A stretch of DNA of 7,714 bases from a bacterium (GCA_021781185.1 JAJXXI010000512.1:1-7714); one strand, 5' to 3'. Positions 1 through 6,945 are shown, numbered from the stretch's first letter. Made by a program: numbers and translations. Notes: generated by a model from the letters alone, not told the origin.

Positions 1-143
1 CGGATGCACCTGATACTCCCGGGCAATCTCCGCCACCGTCTTTACCCCCGCCAGCGCTGCCAATCCCACTTTGGCCTTGAAGGCCGATTGATGCCTCTGT
101 CGTTTCGCTTTCTTTTGGTTGCCTGTTCTTCTACCGCCTTCAT
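1..143 (-). pseudogene. IS3-family transposase OrfA, 5' remnant with frameshift (runs off the window edge)
   Basis: Read on the minus strand, the frame covering about 102 down to 1 gives RHQSAFKAKVGLAALAGVK followed by TVAEIAREYQVHP. This is the classic start of the helix-turn-helix OrfA protein of IS3-family elements, which binds the element ends (family pattern: FKAKVALxALxGxKTxAELAxxYxVHP). No ATG, GTG or TTG opens this frame before an in-frame TGA at 177-175. A natural beginning, ATG at 143 reading MKAVEEQATKRKR, lies in a different frame and hits TAA at 44-42. Removing two bases near 104-103 would join them as KRKRRQRHQSAFK. So the gene seems to carry an N-terminal frameshift, which is not the programmed orfA/orfB shift near the end of orfA. 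The rest lies beyond base 1. I did not see a clear terminal inverted repeat. Family call is fairly sure; inactivity is an inference from the frameshift. Confidence 0.72.
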
Positions 144-161
144 CGGCGGATGATCGGCTGA

Positions 162-395
162 GAATTGGAAGACCTCACCGTGCAGTTCCTGCGCCATGGC
201 AAGGTGGTGCAACCCAAGCGCGTCAACGCCCAGCAACTTCAGGAACTACCGGTGGAATTTGAGGTCACGGAACCGGAGGTCAGCCAGTATGAATACGAAG
301 TGTAGGTGCAGCGGCTGGCCCACGAGGCAGACACGGACAACAACAGCGCCATCATCTATCTCAAGCTCGTCGCTCTCCGTTCTGTCCGTCCGTGA
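162..395 (+). pseudogene. Unidentified coding remnant with an in-frame TAG stop
   Basis: One plus-strand frame reads like protein from 162 to a TGA at 393-395, broken only by TAG at 303-305. The first part (46-47 codons) contains EDLTVQFLRHGKVVQ, then KRVNAQQLQELPVEFEV, ending SQYEYEV. After the TAG the same frame continues VQRLAHEADTDNNSAIIYLK and ends LVALRSVRP. It is rich in GTG, CAG, GAG and CTG codons and shows alternating hydrophobic and charged residues as real genes do. There is no ATG at its beginning, only a TTG at 165, and a TGA at 159-161 precedes it. It could be the 3' part of a gene whose 5' part was replaced by the adjacent IS fragment, or two adjacent gene remnants. I do not recognise the family. 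The second part weakly resembles small helical phage or DNA-binding proteins, but that is not enough to name it. Confidence 0.4.
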
Positions 396-401
396 ACAGA
401 G
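375..401 (-). terminator. Possible hairpin just downstream of hppA
   Basis: On the minus strand, 7 bases past the hppA stop codon, CTCTGTTC (401-394) can pair with GAACGGAG (382-375). This gives an 8-bp stem with one G-U pair and an 11-base loop. No run of T follows it, so it is not a canonical intrinsic terminator. It could be a 3'-end stabilising stem or chance. It also overlaps the end of the broken frame on the plus strand. Confidence 0.25.
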
Positions 402-407
402 GCGAAC

Positions 408-3005
408 CTATTCGCTGCTGCTTTTTAACTCCACACCCGAACCGCTGACGAAACTGGTGGTGGCGGTTCTGGTTTTCACTGGTTTAGCCGTTTTTTTTTC
501 TGGTGCTTCCGGATGGATGATATGATCGTCGGCATTCAAATCTTCCTCGGGAATCCGCATGCCGTAAAACGAACGGTAGATAAACACGAGCGCCACGATG
601 AGAAAAAATCCGCCGATGATCGTTTTGACGCTTTGATGCGGGATGGTCACGGCGATTTCCACCGCGAGCAGGCCGAACAACGTGGTGAACTTGATGACCG
701 GGTTCAACGCCACCGACGAGGTGTCTTTGAATGGATCGCCCACCGTGTCGCCAACGACGGTTGCTGCGTGCAGTTCGGTTCCTTTTGCCCGCAAATCCAC
801 TTCGACAATCTTCTTGGCATTGTCCCAAGCCCCGCCGGCATTGGCCATGAAGATGGCTTGAAACAGGCCGAAGAATGCGATGGCGACGAGATAGCCGATG
901 AAGAAATACGGATTGAAAAATGCCAGTGCGAGAGCCATGCAAAAGATGACAATAAAGATGTTCCACATGCCTTTCTGGGCATAGACCGTGCAGATGCGGA
1001 CGACCTCTTTGCTGTCTTTCTCCGAGGCCGTAGTGGCGTCCAACTTCATGTGTTCTTCGATGTAAACCACCGCACGATATGCCCCGGTGACGACAGCCTG
1101 ACAAGACGCACCGGTAAACCAATAGACCACCGCGCCGCCCATGAGCAGGCCAAGGATGATTTCCGGCTGCACAATGCTCAACGCCTCGACGACCGGCTTG
1201 AACGCGCCCGCAATGCCTGATGCCACCTGTGCTTCATACATTCCTTGAAGCAGCATGATGATGCCAAAAACCATCGTAGTCGCACCAACGACTGCGGTGC
1301 CGATGAGCACGGGCTTGGCGGTGGCCTTAAAGGTGTTGCCCGCGCCGTCATTTTTTTCAAGCAGATGCTTGGCATTCTCGAAGTCGGGCTTGAATCCAAA
1401 ATCCCTCTGAATTTGGTTGGCGATGTCGGGTTGGGCTTCAATGCGGCTCAATTCATATACAGACTGGGCGTTGTCAGTTACCGGGCCATAGCTGTCCACG
1501 GCTATCGTCACCGGGCCCATGCCAAGAAATCCGAATGCGACCAGACCAAACGCAAAGATAGGCGCGGCAAAGGTGAAGTGCGCCGGCATCAATGCGACGA
1601 TCGGTGAGTCGGTATAATTCGCCAGCAGACATGCGCAGAACATCAGTCCGAGAATCACAAAGCCCATCCAAAAGGCGGAAAAATTTCCGGCGACGAACCC
1701 GGATAGAATGTTTAGCGAGGCGCCGCCATGCTTGGAGCAGGTGGTGATTTCCTTGACGTGTTGCGAATTGGTGCTGGTGAACACCTTGGTAAATTCTGGA
1801 ATCACCGCGCCTGCCACCGTGCCGCAGGAGATGATTGCTGAGAGCACCCACCACAGGTCGGCATTGATGCCGGTCTGATGGGCCAGCAGCACGTAGCTGG
1901 CAACGAAGGTCATAACAATTGAGATGGCCGAAGTGGTCCAGACCAGATGTGTCAAAGGCGCTTCAAAATCAAAGTCCCTTTTGCCGCTGAACTTCGCGAC
2001 AGTAATGCCATCGTTCAGGAAGTAGGAGACCAGCGAAGTCAGAATCATCAAGGCGCGCATCACAAACAACCAGATGATAAGCGTTGCGCAAATGACCGGA
2101 CTGCCAGCCAGCGCCAAAGCAAGGAAGGCGATGAGTGCCACGCCGGTCACTCCATACGTTTCAAAACCATCTGCGGTTGGCCCAACCGAGTCGCCGGCGT
2201 TGTCCCCGGTGCAGTCGGCGATCACCCCGGGATTTTTCGGGTCGTCTTCCGGCAACTTGAAGACAATTTTCATGAGGTCCGAACCGATGTCGGCGATTTT
2301 TGTGAAGATGCCACCGCAGATACGCAGCACGGAAGCCCCAAGAGATTCGCCAATGGCAAAACCAATGAAGCATGGGCCCACGAGTTCCTTTGGCAGGAAA
2401 ATCAGGATGCAGATCATGAAAAATAATTCCACCGAAACGAGCAGCAGGCCGACGCTCATGCCCGAACGCAGCGGGATACCCACTATGGAAACCGGGTTTC
2501 CCTTCAGCGCGGTGAAGGCGGTGCGCGAATTAGCCGTGGTGTTGATGCGAATGCCAAACCACGCGACACCATAACTGCCAAGGATGCCGAGGATTGAGGC
2601 GAGCAGAATAACCATGACATCACCGGACGTTTTTCCTTCCAGAATTTTGAAATAGAAGAAAATACATGCGGCGATGAGCACCCAAAGGATGGCCAGAAAT
2701 TTGCCCTGCTGAAATAGATATGTTTTACACGTCTCCCAAATTATCTGCGAAACATCCGCCATTGATTTGTGAACCGGAAGTGCTTTGGTTTGTTGGTATT
2801 GCACCAGCCCGAAAATGCCTCCGATCACGCACATCACGATACCGAGATACATTAATTCAACGCCGGTGATCCCACCGAGTCCGTCAAACTTAACAGTATT
2901 CAATTGAGGGATTTTTAAATCGGCTTCGCCGGCGTGCAACCCGGCGGCCGAGGCGAGGAACACGGCGGTCAACATGAACGTCCGGAGAAGGTTTCGTATT
3001 TGCAT
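408..3005 (-). CDS. hppA: Membrane-bound ion-translocating pyrophosphatase (divergent, K+-independent type)
   Basis: Integral membrane pump that hydrolyses PPi to two phosphates and moves H+ and/or Na+ out of the cytoplasm. The protein is 865 aa from the ATG at 3005, longer than the usual 650-770, with about 16-17 hydrophobic segments. Counting from that Met, the substrate-site residues are present: K236 and D239, D243, K246 (KIADIGSDLMK); PEDDPKNP at 252-259; D264, D268, D272 (ADCTGDNAGD), with gate-type D279/E282; D504 in DSYGPVTDN; N557 in GNT; WDNAKK at 727-732; and GDTVGDPFKDT at 752-762. K560, directly after GNTF, sits where a lysine replaces the K+ requirement in known enzymes. The DxxxDxxxK loop is one residue shorter than usual and lacks the following Glu. 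Residues 1-25 look like a signal peptide or signal anchor. The frame stays open to an ATG at 3095, but that 30-residue polar extension would bury the signal sequence, so I prefer 3005. No clear Shine-Dalgarno site. Transported ion not decided by sequence. Confidence 0.93.
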   Translation of the reverse strand: MQIRNLLRTFMLTAVFLASAAGLHAGEADLKIPQLNTVKFDGLGGITGVELMYLGIVMCVIGGIFGLVQYQQTKALPVHKSMADVSQIIWETCKTYLFQQGKFLAILWVLIAACIFFYFKILEGKTSGDVMVILLASILGILGSYGVAWFGIRINTTANSRTAFTALKGNPVSIVGIPLRSGMSVGLLLVSVELFFMICILIFLPKELVGPCFIGFAIGESLGASVLRICGGIFTKIADIGSDLMKIVFKLPEDDPKNPGVIADCTGDNAGDSVGPTADGFETYGVTGVALIAFLALALAGSPVICATLIIWLFVMRALMILTSLVSYFLNDGITVAKFSGKRDFDFEAPLTHLVWTTSAISIVMTFVASYVLLAHQTGINADLWWVLSAIISCGTVAGAVIPEFTKVFTSTNSQHVKEITTCSKHGGASLNILSGFVAGNFSAFWMGFVILGLMFCACLLANYTDSPIVALMPAHFTFAAPIFAFGLVAFGFLGMGPVTIAVDSYGPVTDNAQSVYELSRIEAQPDIANQIQRDFGFKPDFENAKHLLEKNDGAGNTFKATAKPVLIGTAVVGATTMVFGIIMLLQGMYEAQVASGIAGAFKPVVEALSIVQPEIILGLLMGGAVVYWFTGASCQAVVTGAYRAVVYIEEHMKLDATTASEKDSKEVVRICTVYAQKGMWNIFIVIFCMALALAFFNPYFFIGYLVAIAFFGLFQAIFMANAGGAWDNAKKIVEVDLRAKGTELHAATVVGDTVGDPFKDTSSVALNPVIKFTTLFGLLAVEIAVTIPHQSVKTIIGGFFLIVALVFIYRSFYGMRIPEEDLNADDHIIHPEAPEKKTAKPVKTRTATTSFVSGSGVELKSSSE

Positions 3006-3442
3006 ATTTTGTCGATCTGTCTGGTTTCGTTGTTCTAATTGACTGGCTGTTTCCCAAAGTGTCTCGGGGCAGCCGCTGACCATAAAACTCACCAATCAAT
3101 AAAGTTGTTGGATCCAAGGTTTTTGGTGGCAATATACCGGCCAATGAAAATTAATTCGTCTAAATGACAATCAACTGTCGCAGCGTGAATCTGATGTAAC
3201 GGTGTGGGAATGGCTTTCCATTTATTGACTTTAATTTTGCGTATTTTGGTCGTGAGGTGACTCGCGAACGGTGTGTCTGGTGCTTCATTGTGAAATTTAA
3301 CCCTGTAAAATTTGAATGAACACCGGCTCCGCCTTGTTTCTGTTGGTTCCATCTCGCTGAAACTGATCGGTGTTCTTTTGTCAGCACACGCGGATAATTG
3401 CATTTCTTCTGATGGAGGCGAATTCTAGTTTTTTGATTCGGA

Positions 3443-3458
3443 TGGCAACCAAGGGGCT
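3443..3458 (+). promoter_or_regulatory. Weak sigma-54-like (-24/-12) element upstream of hoxE
   Basis: The bases TGGCAACCAAGGGGCT keep the essential GG and GC dinucleotides at the spacing of the sigma-54 consensus TGGCAC-N5-TTGC, with a full TGGCA upstream half. The downstream half is GGGCT instead of TTGCA, so the match is partial. Transcription would begin near 3470 and give a leader of about 84 nt before hoxE. Sigma-54 control is known for some other hydrogenase operons, but no regulator gene is visible here. Confidence 0.22.
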
Positions 3459-3515
3459 GAATTTCGCAAAACAAGCAAAGCGAACTAAATAAAAACAACT
3501 AATCTGACGGCGATA

Positions 3516-3529
3516 TATAAATATTTATA
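3516..3529. promoter_or_regulatory. 14-bp perfect AT palindrome before hoxE
   Basis: TATAAATATTTATA reads the same on both strands and ends 24 bases before the hoxE start codon. It could be an operator for a dimeric regulator, or simply contain a -10 hexamer (TATAAA; TATATT follows at 3532-3537). No matching -35 hexamer is seen at 17 bases upstream of either. AT-only palindromes of this size also arise by chance in AT-rich promoter DNA. Confidence 0.3.
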
Positions 3530-3553
3530 GTTATATTCATCTAGCAAATCCAA

Positions 3554-4084
3554 ATGACCGCCATTTCAAATATCGAAGAAAAACCGGTCGTCAAGCCGGT
3601 TGCTTCTGGACACGCCAGCGGGGACAAGCGCTTCAAGATTCTTGAAGTGCATATGAAGAAGCACCAGTTCAAGCATGACGCCTTGATCGAAGTGCTGCAC
3701 AAGGCGCAGGAACTGTTCGGCTATTTGGAAGATGACCTGCTGCTGTTCATTTCCAGCAAACTGAAGCTGCCGCCGAGTCGGGTCTATGGCGTGGCGACGT
3801 TCTACCACTTTTTCACGCTCAAGCCCAAAGGGGAACACACCTGCGTCGTCTGCATGGGCACGGCCTGCTACGTCAAGGGGGCAGACAAGCTCATCGAAGC
3901 AGTGCAGGACAAACTCAAGATCAAGGCGGGTGAAACGACGGCGGATAATAAAGTTTCGCTGCTGACCGCGCGTTGCATCGGCGCGTGCGGCATCGCACCG
4001 GCGGTGGTTTATGATGGCGCTGTTACGCCGCGTCAGACGCCGGAGTCCACCTTGGAACAAATCAACAAATGGGGGCAAGCATGA
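3554..4084 (+). CDS. hoxE: NAD-linked [NiFe]-hydrogenase diaphorase subunit HoxE (NuoE-like)
   Basis: Small thioredoxin-fold [2Fe-2S] subunit of the bidirectional hydrogenase, homologous to NuoE of complex I. It passes electrons within the HoxEFU diaphorase in the cytoplasm. At 176 aa it matches the usual HoxE length of about 170. Residues 36-95 form the helical N-terminal region, with LFGYLEDDLLLFISSKLKLP and the family signature VYGVATFYHFF at 78-87. The four cluster ligands are C100 and C105 (CMGTAC) and C141 and C145 (CIGAC). A NuoE from complex I is the alternative, but the following hoxF, hoxU, hoxY and hoxH settle it. The ATG at 3554 gives the full family length. No Shine-Dalgarno site is evident, and an internal ATG at 3653 would remove the natural N-terminus. 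First gene of the operon; its stop overlaps the hoxF start. Confidence 0.93.
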   Translation: MTAISNIEEKPVVKPVASGHASGDKRFKILEVHMKKHQFKHDALIEVLHKAQELFGYLEDDLLLFISSKLKLPPSRVYGVATFYHFFTLKPKGEHTCVVCMGTACYVKGADKLIEAVQDKLKIKAGETTADNKVSLLTARCIGACGIAPAVVYDGAVTPRQTPESTLEQINKWGQA

Positions 4085-5700
4085 CGCTTAACGATCTATC
4101 CCAAATCAAGGAAACGGAACTTTTCGCGCGTAAAAAGATTGTTCTCCGTTGCTGCATGGCTGCCGGTTGCATGTCGTCCAACTCTCAAGGTGTCAAGGAA
4201 CAGCTCGAAAAGGCGGTGATTGATGCGGGCTTGCAAAATGAAATCGAGGTGCGCGGCGTGGGTTGCATGAAATTGTGTTGCGAAGGACCGCTCGTTCAGG
4301 CTGACCCGCAGGAATCATTGTTCATCAAAGTTACGCCGGAGAGCGCGCCTTCGATTATCGCCTCGCTGAATGGCGGTAAACCGGATGTTAACCAAAGCGA
4401 TCCGCACGCCGCATTTTTCGCCAAGCAGCTTTCCATCGTGCTGGCCAACAGTGGTGTGGTGGATCCTGAACGCATCGAGAGCTACATCACGGCAGACGGT
4501 TACCGGGCGTTGCATGAGGTGCTGACAGAAAACACGCCAAAGGAGACCATTGAAATCATGGTCAACAGCGGTCTGCGCGGGCGTGGTGGCGCAGGTTTCC
4601 CGACAGGTCTCAAATGGGGCACGGTTGCCAAATCGCCCGGGACAAAAAAATACGTTATTTGCAACGCCGACGAAGGCGACCCCGGCGCTTTCATGGATCG
4701 CAGCGTGCTGGAGAGCGACCCACATAGCGTGCTGGAAGGCATGGCCATCGCGGCCTACGCGGTCGGCGCGGATCAGGGATTTATTTATGTCCGTGCAGAA
4801 TATCCGCTGGCGATTTCGCGACTGCAAATTGCCATCAAACAGGCCAAAATCATGGGGCTTCTGGGCTCCGGCATTTTTGAAACCCCGTTTCATTTCAATG
4901 TGGACCTGCGCATCGGGGCGGGCGCATTTGTTTGTGGTGAGGAAACTGCGTTGATGATGTCAGTCGAAGGCAAGCGCGGCACCCCGCGACCGCGCCCGCC
5001 GTTCCCGGCAGAAAGCGGATTGTTTGACTGCCCGACTTTGCTGAACAACGTCGAAACTTTTGCGAATGTTCCCGCGATTTACCGCAATGGCGCGGAATGG
5101 TTCGCTGGCATCGGCACCGAGAGGAGCAAGGGCACGAAAGTGTTTGCGCTGGCCGGAAAGATAAAAAACACCGGCTTAATCGAGGTGCCGATGGGCACTC
5201 CGCTCCGCACCATTGTCGAGGAAATGGGCGGAGGTGCTCCCGACGGCGGCAAGATCAAGGCCGTGCAGACCGGTGGTCCCTCCGGTGGTTGCATCCCTGC
5301 GCAACACCTCGACACGCCGGTGGATTACGAATCGCTCGGCAAGCTTGGATCCATCATGGGCTCCGGTGGCATGATCGTGATGGATGACTCCACCCGGATG
5401 GTGGATGTGGCCCGGTTTTTCATGGAATTTTGCATGGACGAATCCTGCGGTAAGTGCATTCCCTGCCGCACCGGCACGGTGCAGATGCACAATCTGCTGG
5501 ATAAAATCCTCAAACGCAAAGCCACGGCCCGCGACCTGGCAAAACTCGAAGACCTTTGCGACATGGTGCGCAACACCAGCCTGTGCGGTCTGGGGCAGAC
5601 CGCGCCCAATCCGACGATGAGCACGCTGCGGTTTTTCCGTAATGAATATGAGGAATTGCTCCAGCCGGACACACTTGGCACGGACCGCAACGCGAGTTAA
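4081..5700 (+). CDS. hoxF: NAD-linked [NiFe]-hydrogenase diaphorase subunit HoxF (NADH/FMN-binding)
   Basis: Flavoprotein that exchanges electrons with NAD(H) through FMN and one [4Fe-4S] cluster; equivalent to NuoF with an added N-terminal domain. From ATG 4081 it has 539 aa, typical for HoxF. Residues 17-97 are a thioredoxin-like [2Fe-2S] domain with C24, C25, C30 and C62, C66, C67 (CCMAAGC and GCMKLCC). The glycine-rich FMN loop GLRGRGGAGFPTG is at 164-176, NADEGDPGAFMDR at 195-207, and the NADH-site segment GAGAFVCGEETALM at 279-292, followed by EGKRGTPRPRPPFP. The [4Fe-4S] ligands are C456, C459, C462 (ESCGKCIPC) and C502 (SLCGLGQ). The start overlaps the hoxE stop as ATGA, with GGGGG 5 bases upstream as a possible ribosome site. 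An ATG at 4069 adds only four residues and is less likely. There is no C-terminal ferredoxin extension. Confidence 0.95.
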   Translation: MTLNDLSQIKETELFARKKIVLRCCMAAGCMSSNSQGVKEQLEKAVIDAGLQNEIEVRGVGCMKLCCEGPLVQADPQESLFIKVTPESAPSIIASLNGGKPDVNQSDPHAAFFAKQLSIVLANSGVVDPERIESYITADGYRALHEVLTENTPKETIEIMVNSGLRGRGGAGFPTGLKWGTVAKSPGTKKYVICNADEGDPGAFMDRSVLESDPHSVLEGMAIAAYAVGADQGFIYVRAEYPLAISRLQIAIKQAKIMGLLGSGIFETPFHFNVDLRIGAGAFVCGEETALMMSVEGKRGTPRPRPPFPAESGLFDCPTLLNNVETFANVPAIYRNGAEWFAGIGTERSKGTKVFALAGKIKNTGLIEVPMGTPLRTIVEEMGGGAPDGGKIKAVQTGGPSGGCIPAQHLDTPVDYESLGKLGSIMGSGGMIVMDDSTRMVDVARFFMEFCMDESCGKCIPCRTGTVQMHNLLDKILKRKATARDLAKLEDLCDMVRNTSLCGLGQTAPNPTMSTLRFFRNEYEELLQPDTLGTDRNAS

Positions 5701-5730
5701 GAACACAAACCAACACCATTCATTGAAAAA

Positions 5731-6222
5731 ATGTTGAATAGGTCATCAAAAATCGCCGGATTGATTGCAACGCTCGCCGTGTTTCTCGCGACTTGGAACC
5801 TGTATGCGGCTGAAAGCATCGTCAGTCCCGCAATGGTTGGTTCCTGGGGTGGGAACGCGCGAACCATTGTTTCATGGTGCCACCAGACAAATCTCACCGT
5901 TGCGGTGGACATCCACGCGGATGGCACGGTTACCGGCAAAATTGGCGATGCCACACTCGTCGCGGGGCATTTTCTAAACCATCGCACCTGGCCGTGGCGA
6001 CACACCCTGATCATCGGCAAACTTGAGGGTGCCATCGTGGCGGCTGAAGATATTATGCGTTCGGACGTAAAGGTGATCTGTGACTTCAGCAACGATTCTT
6101 TCAAAGGGCAAATTGACACCAATGGATCGCTGTGTGTGTTTTCTTCTGAAACAACAAGGAAAGAGAAGATGGCGTTGACTGCCGTTGGTCTCAACCTGAC
6201 TCGGACCCCATCAAATCAATAA
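5731..6222 (+). CDS. Unknown small exported protein inserted in the hox operon
   Basis: I do not recognise this 163-aa protein. It starts with a short basic stretch (MLNRSSK), then a hydrophobic core at about 8-25 and a probable signal-peptidase site after LYA or LYAA (about 26-27). The mature protein would be about 137 aa, without further membrane segments. Strands alternating with glycine turns (TVAVDIHADGTVTGKIGD, KVICDFSNDSFKGQIDTNG) suggest a small all-beta fold, and VGSWGG at 36-41 recalls the GxW start of lipocalin-like barrels; this is only a resemblance. Cysteines are at 50, 117 and 135, so there is no metal-cluster pattern. It lies 30 bases after hoxF and 6 bases before hoxU in the same direction, so it is very probably cotranscribed. 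A secreted product is odd among cytosolic subunits. Candidates include a lineage-specific passenger gene or an envelope protein co-expressed with hydrogenase. The ATG at 5731 follows GAAAAA, a weak ribosome site. Confidence 0.82.
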   Translation: MLNRSSKIAGLIATLAVFLATWNLYAAESIVSPAMVGSWGGNARTIVSWCHQTNLTVAVDIHADGTVTGKIGDATLVAGHFLNHRTWPWRHTLIIGKLEGAIVAAEDIMRSDVKVICDFSNDSFKGQIDTNGSLCVFSSETTRKEKMALTAVGLNLTRTPSNQ

Positions 6223-6228
6223 TTTTAT

Positions 6229-6945
6229 ATGGCCGCCAAGACACTCACCATTGACGGAAAACAAATCAGCGCCGAGGAAGGCGAGACCATTTTGCAGGCC
6301 GCGACCGAGGCCGGCGTCAAGATTCCGACGCTGTGCCATCTCGAAGGCGTTTACGACGTCGGCGCATGCCGCCTGTGCCTCGTCGAAGTGAAAGGCACGC
6401 CAAAGCTGCTGCCCGCCTGCACCCTGAAAGTTGCCGAAGGCATGGAGGTTTCCACCGACACCGAACGCCTCCGCAAATACCGGCGCATGACGCTGGAACT
6501 GTTGTTCGCCGAACGCAACCACGTTTGCGCCGTCTGTGTGGCCAACGGCCATTGCGAACTGCAGGCGCTCGCCTACGAACTCGGCATGGACCATGTCCGC
6601 TATGACTACATCTTCCCGCGCTGGGAAGTGGACAATACGCACCGCCTGTTCGGCATGGATCACAACCGCTGTGTCCTGTGCGGGCGTTGCGTCCGTTCCT
6701 GCTGGCACATAGAGGGCGCGGGAACGAAGAATGTTTCCGGCCGCGGCGCCCGGTCCAAAATAATCACCGACTTGAACCAGCCGTGGGGCAATTCCGAAAG
6801 CTGTACCGAGTGTGGCAAATGCGCGATGTCCTGTCCCACCGGCGCGCTGTTCCGCAAAGGCTCGACGGTGGCCGAATCGGAACGCGACCGCACCAAACTT
6901 GAATTCATCGTCAACGCACGGGAGAAAAAACAATGGAACGCTTGA
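6229..6945 (+). CDS. hoxU: NAD-linked [NiFe]-hydrogenase diaphorase subunit HoxU
   Basis: Iron-sulfur electron-wire subunit linking HoxF to the hydrogenase module, homologous to the N-terminal part of NuoG. At 238 aa it has the usual HoxU length. The plant-ferredoxin-like [2Fe-2S] site is C36, C47, C50 and C64 (LCHLEG, GACRLC, LLPAC). Next comes the His/Cys [4Fe-4S] site H98, C100, C103, C109 (NHVCAVCVANGHCELQ), with the HxC spacing of HoxU rather than the HxxxC of NuoG. Two ferredoxin-type [4Fe-4S] motifs follow: C148, C151, C154, C158 (CVLCGRCVRSC) and C192, C195, C198, C202 (CTECGKCAMSC, then PTGAL). All ligands are intact. The ATG at 6229 is 6 bases after the preceding stop, without a strong ribosome site. 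The last 13 bases overlap hoxY. Confidence 0.95.
   Translation: MAAKTLTIDGKQISAEEGETILQAATEAGVKIPTLCHLEGVYDVGACRLCLVEVKGTPKLLPACTLKVAEGMEVSTDTERLRKYRRMTLELLFAERNHVCAVCVANGHCELQALAYELGMDHVRYDYIFPRWEVDNTHRLFGMDHNRCVLCGRCVRSCWHIEGAGTKNVSGRGARSKIITDLNQPWGNSESCTECGKCAMSCPTGALFRKGSTVAESERDRTKLEFIVNAREKKQWNA

Larger units (their letters stand above)
3006..3553. other. Divergent intergenic region between hppA and hoxE
   Basis: This 548-bp stretch must hold the control regions of both divergently transcribed units. The hoxE-proximal part (about 3480-3553) is strongly AT-rich, while the middle is mixed. Minus-strand open frames of 104 and 112 codons cross it, but their composition (scattered Cys, His, Thr and Arg, no domain pattern) and mutual overlap do not look coding. 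The 9-mer AACGGTGTG occurs twice (3198-3206 and 3267-3275), which may be chance. I found no tRNA, no riboswitch-like fold and no convincing paired -35/-10 sigma-70 promoter on either strand. Confidence 0.7.

Noticed and set aside
196..525. 109-codon plus-strand frame beginning MARWCNPSAS
   Set aside because: Its composition is dominated by Ser, Arg and Thr, it runs into the hppA 3' end, and a different frame over 162-395 looks far more like protein.
484..1122. 212-codon minus-strand frame and a 235-codon plus-strand frame (513-1220) over the 3' part of hppA
   Set aside because: Both overlap well-conserved HppA active-site sequence in other frames; they are rich in Arg, His and Gly and have no recognisable features.
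3198..3275. Direct repeat AACGGTGTG at 3198-3206 and 3267-3275 as a regulator site
   Set aside because: Only two 9-base copies, 69 bases apart, without dyad symmetry or further copies; chance is a sufficient explanation.
3089..3498. Two overlapping minus-strand open frames (104 and 112 codons) upstream of hppA
   Set aside because: They overlap each other in different frames, lack ribosome sites and domain patterns, and occupy the region needed for the divergent promoters.
3554..6945. Reading the diaphorase genes as part of complex I (nuoE, nuoF, nuoG)
   Set aside because: HoxF has the extra N-terminal 2Fe-2S domain, HoxU is only 238 aa with HxC spacing, and hoxY and hoxH follow directly.
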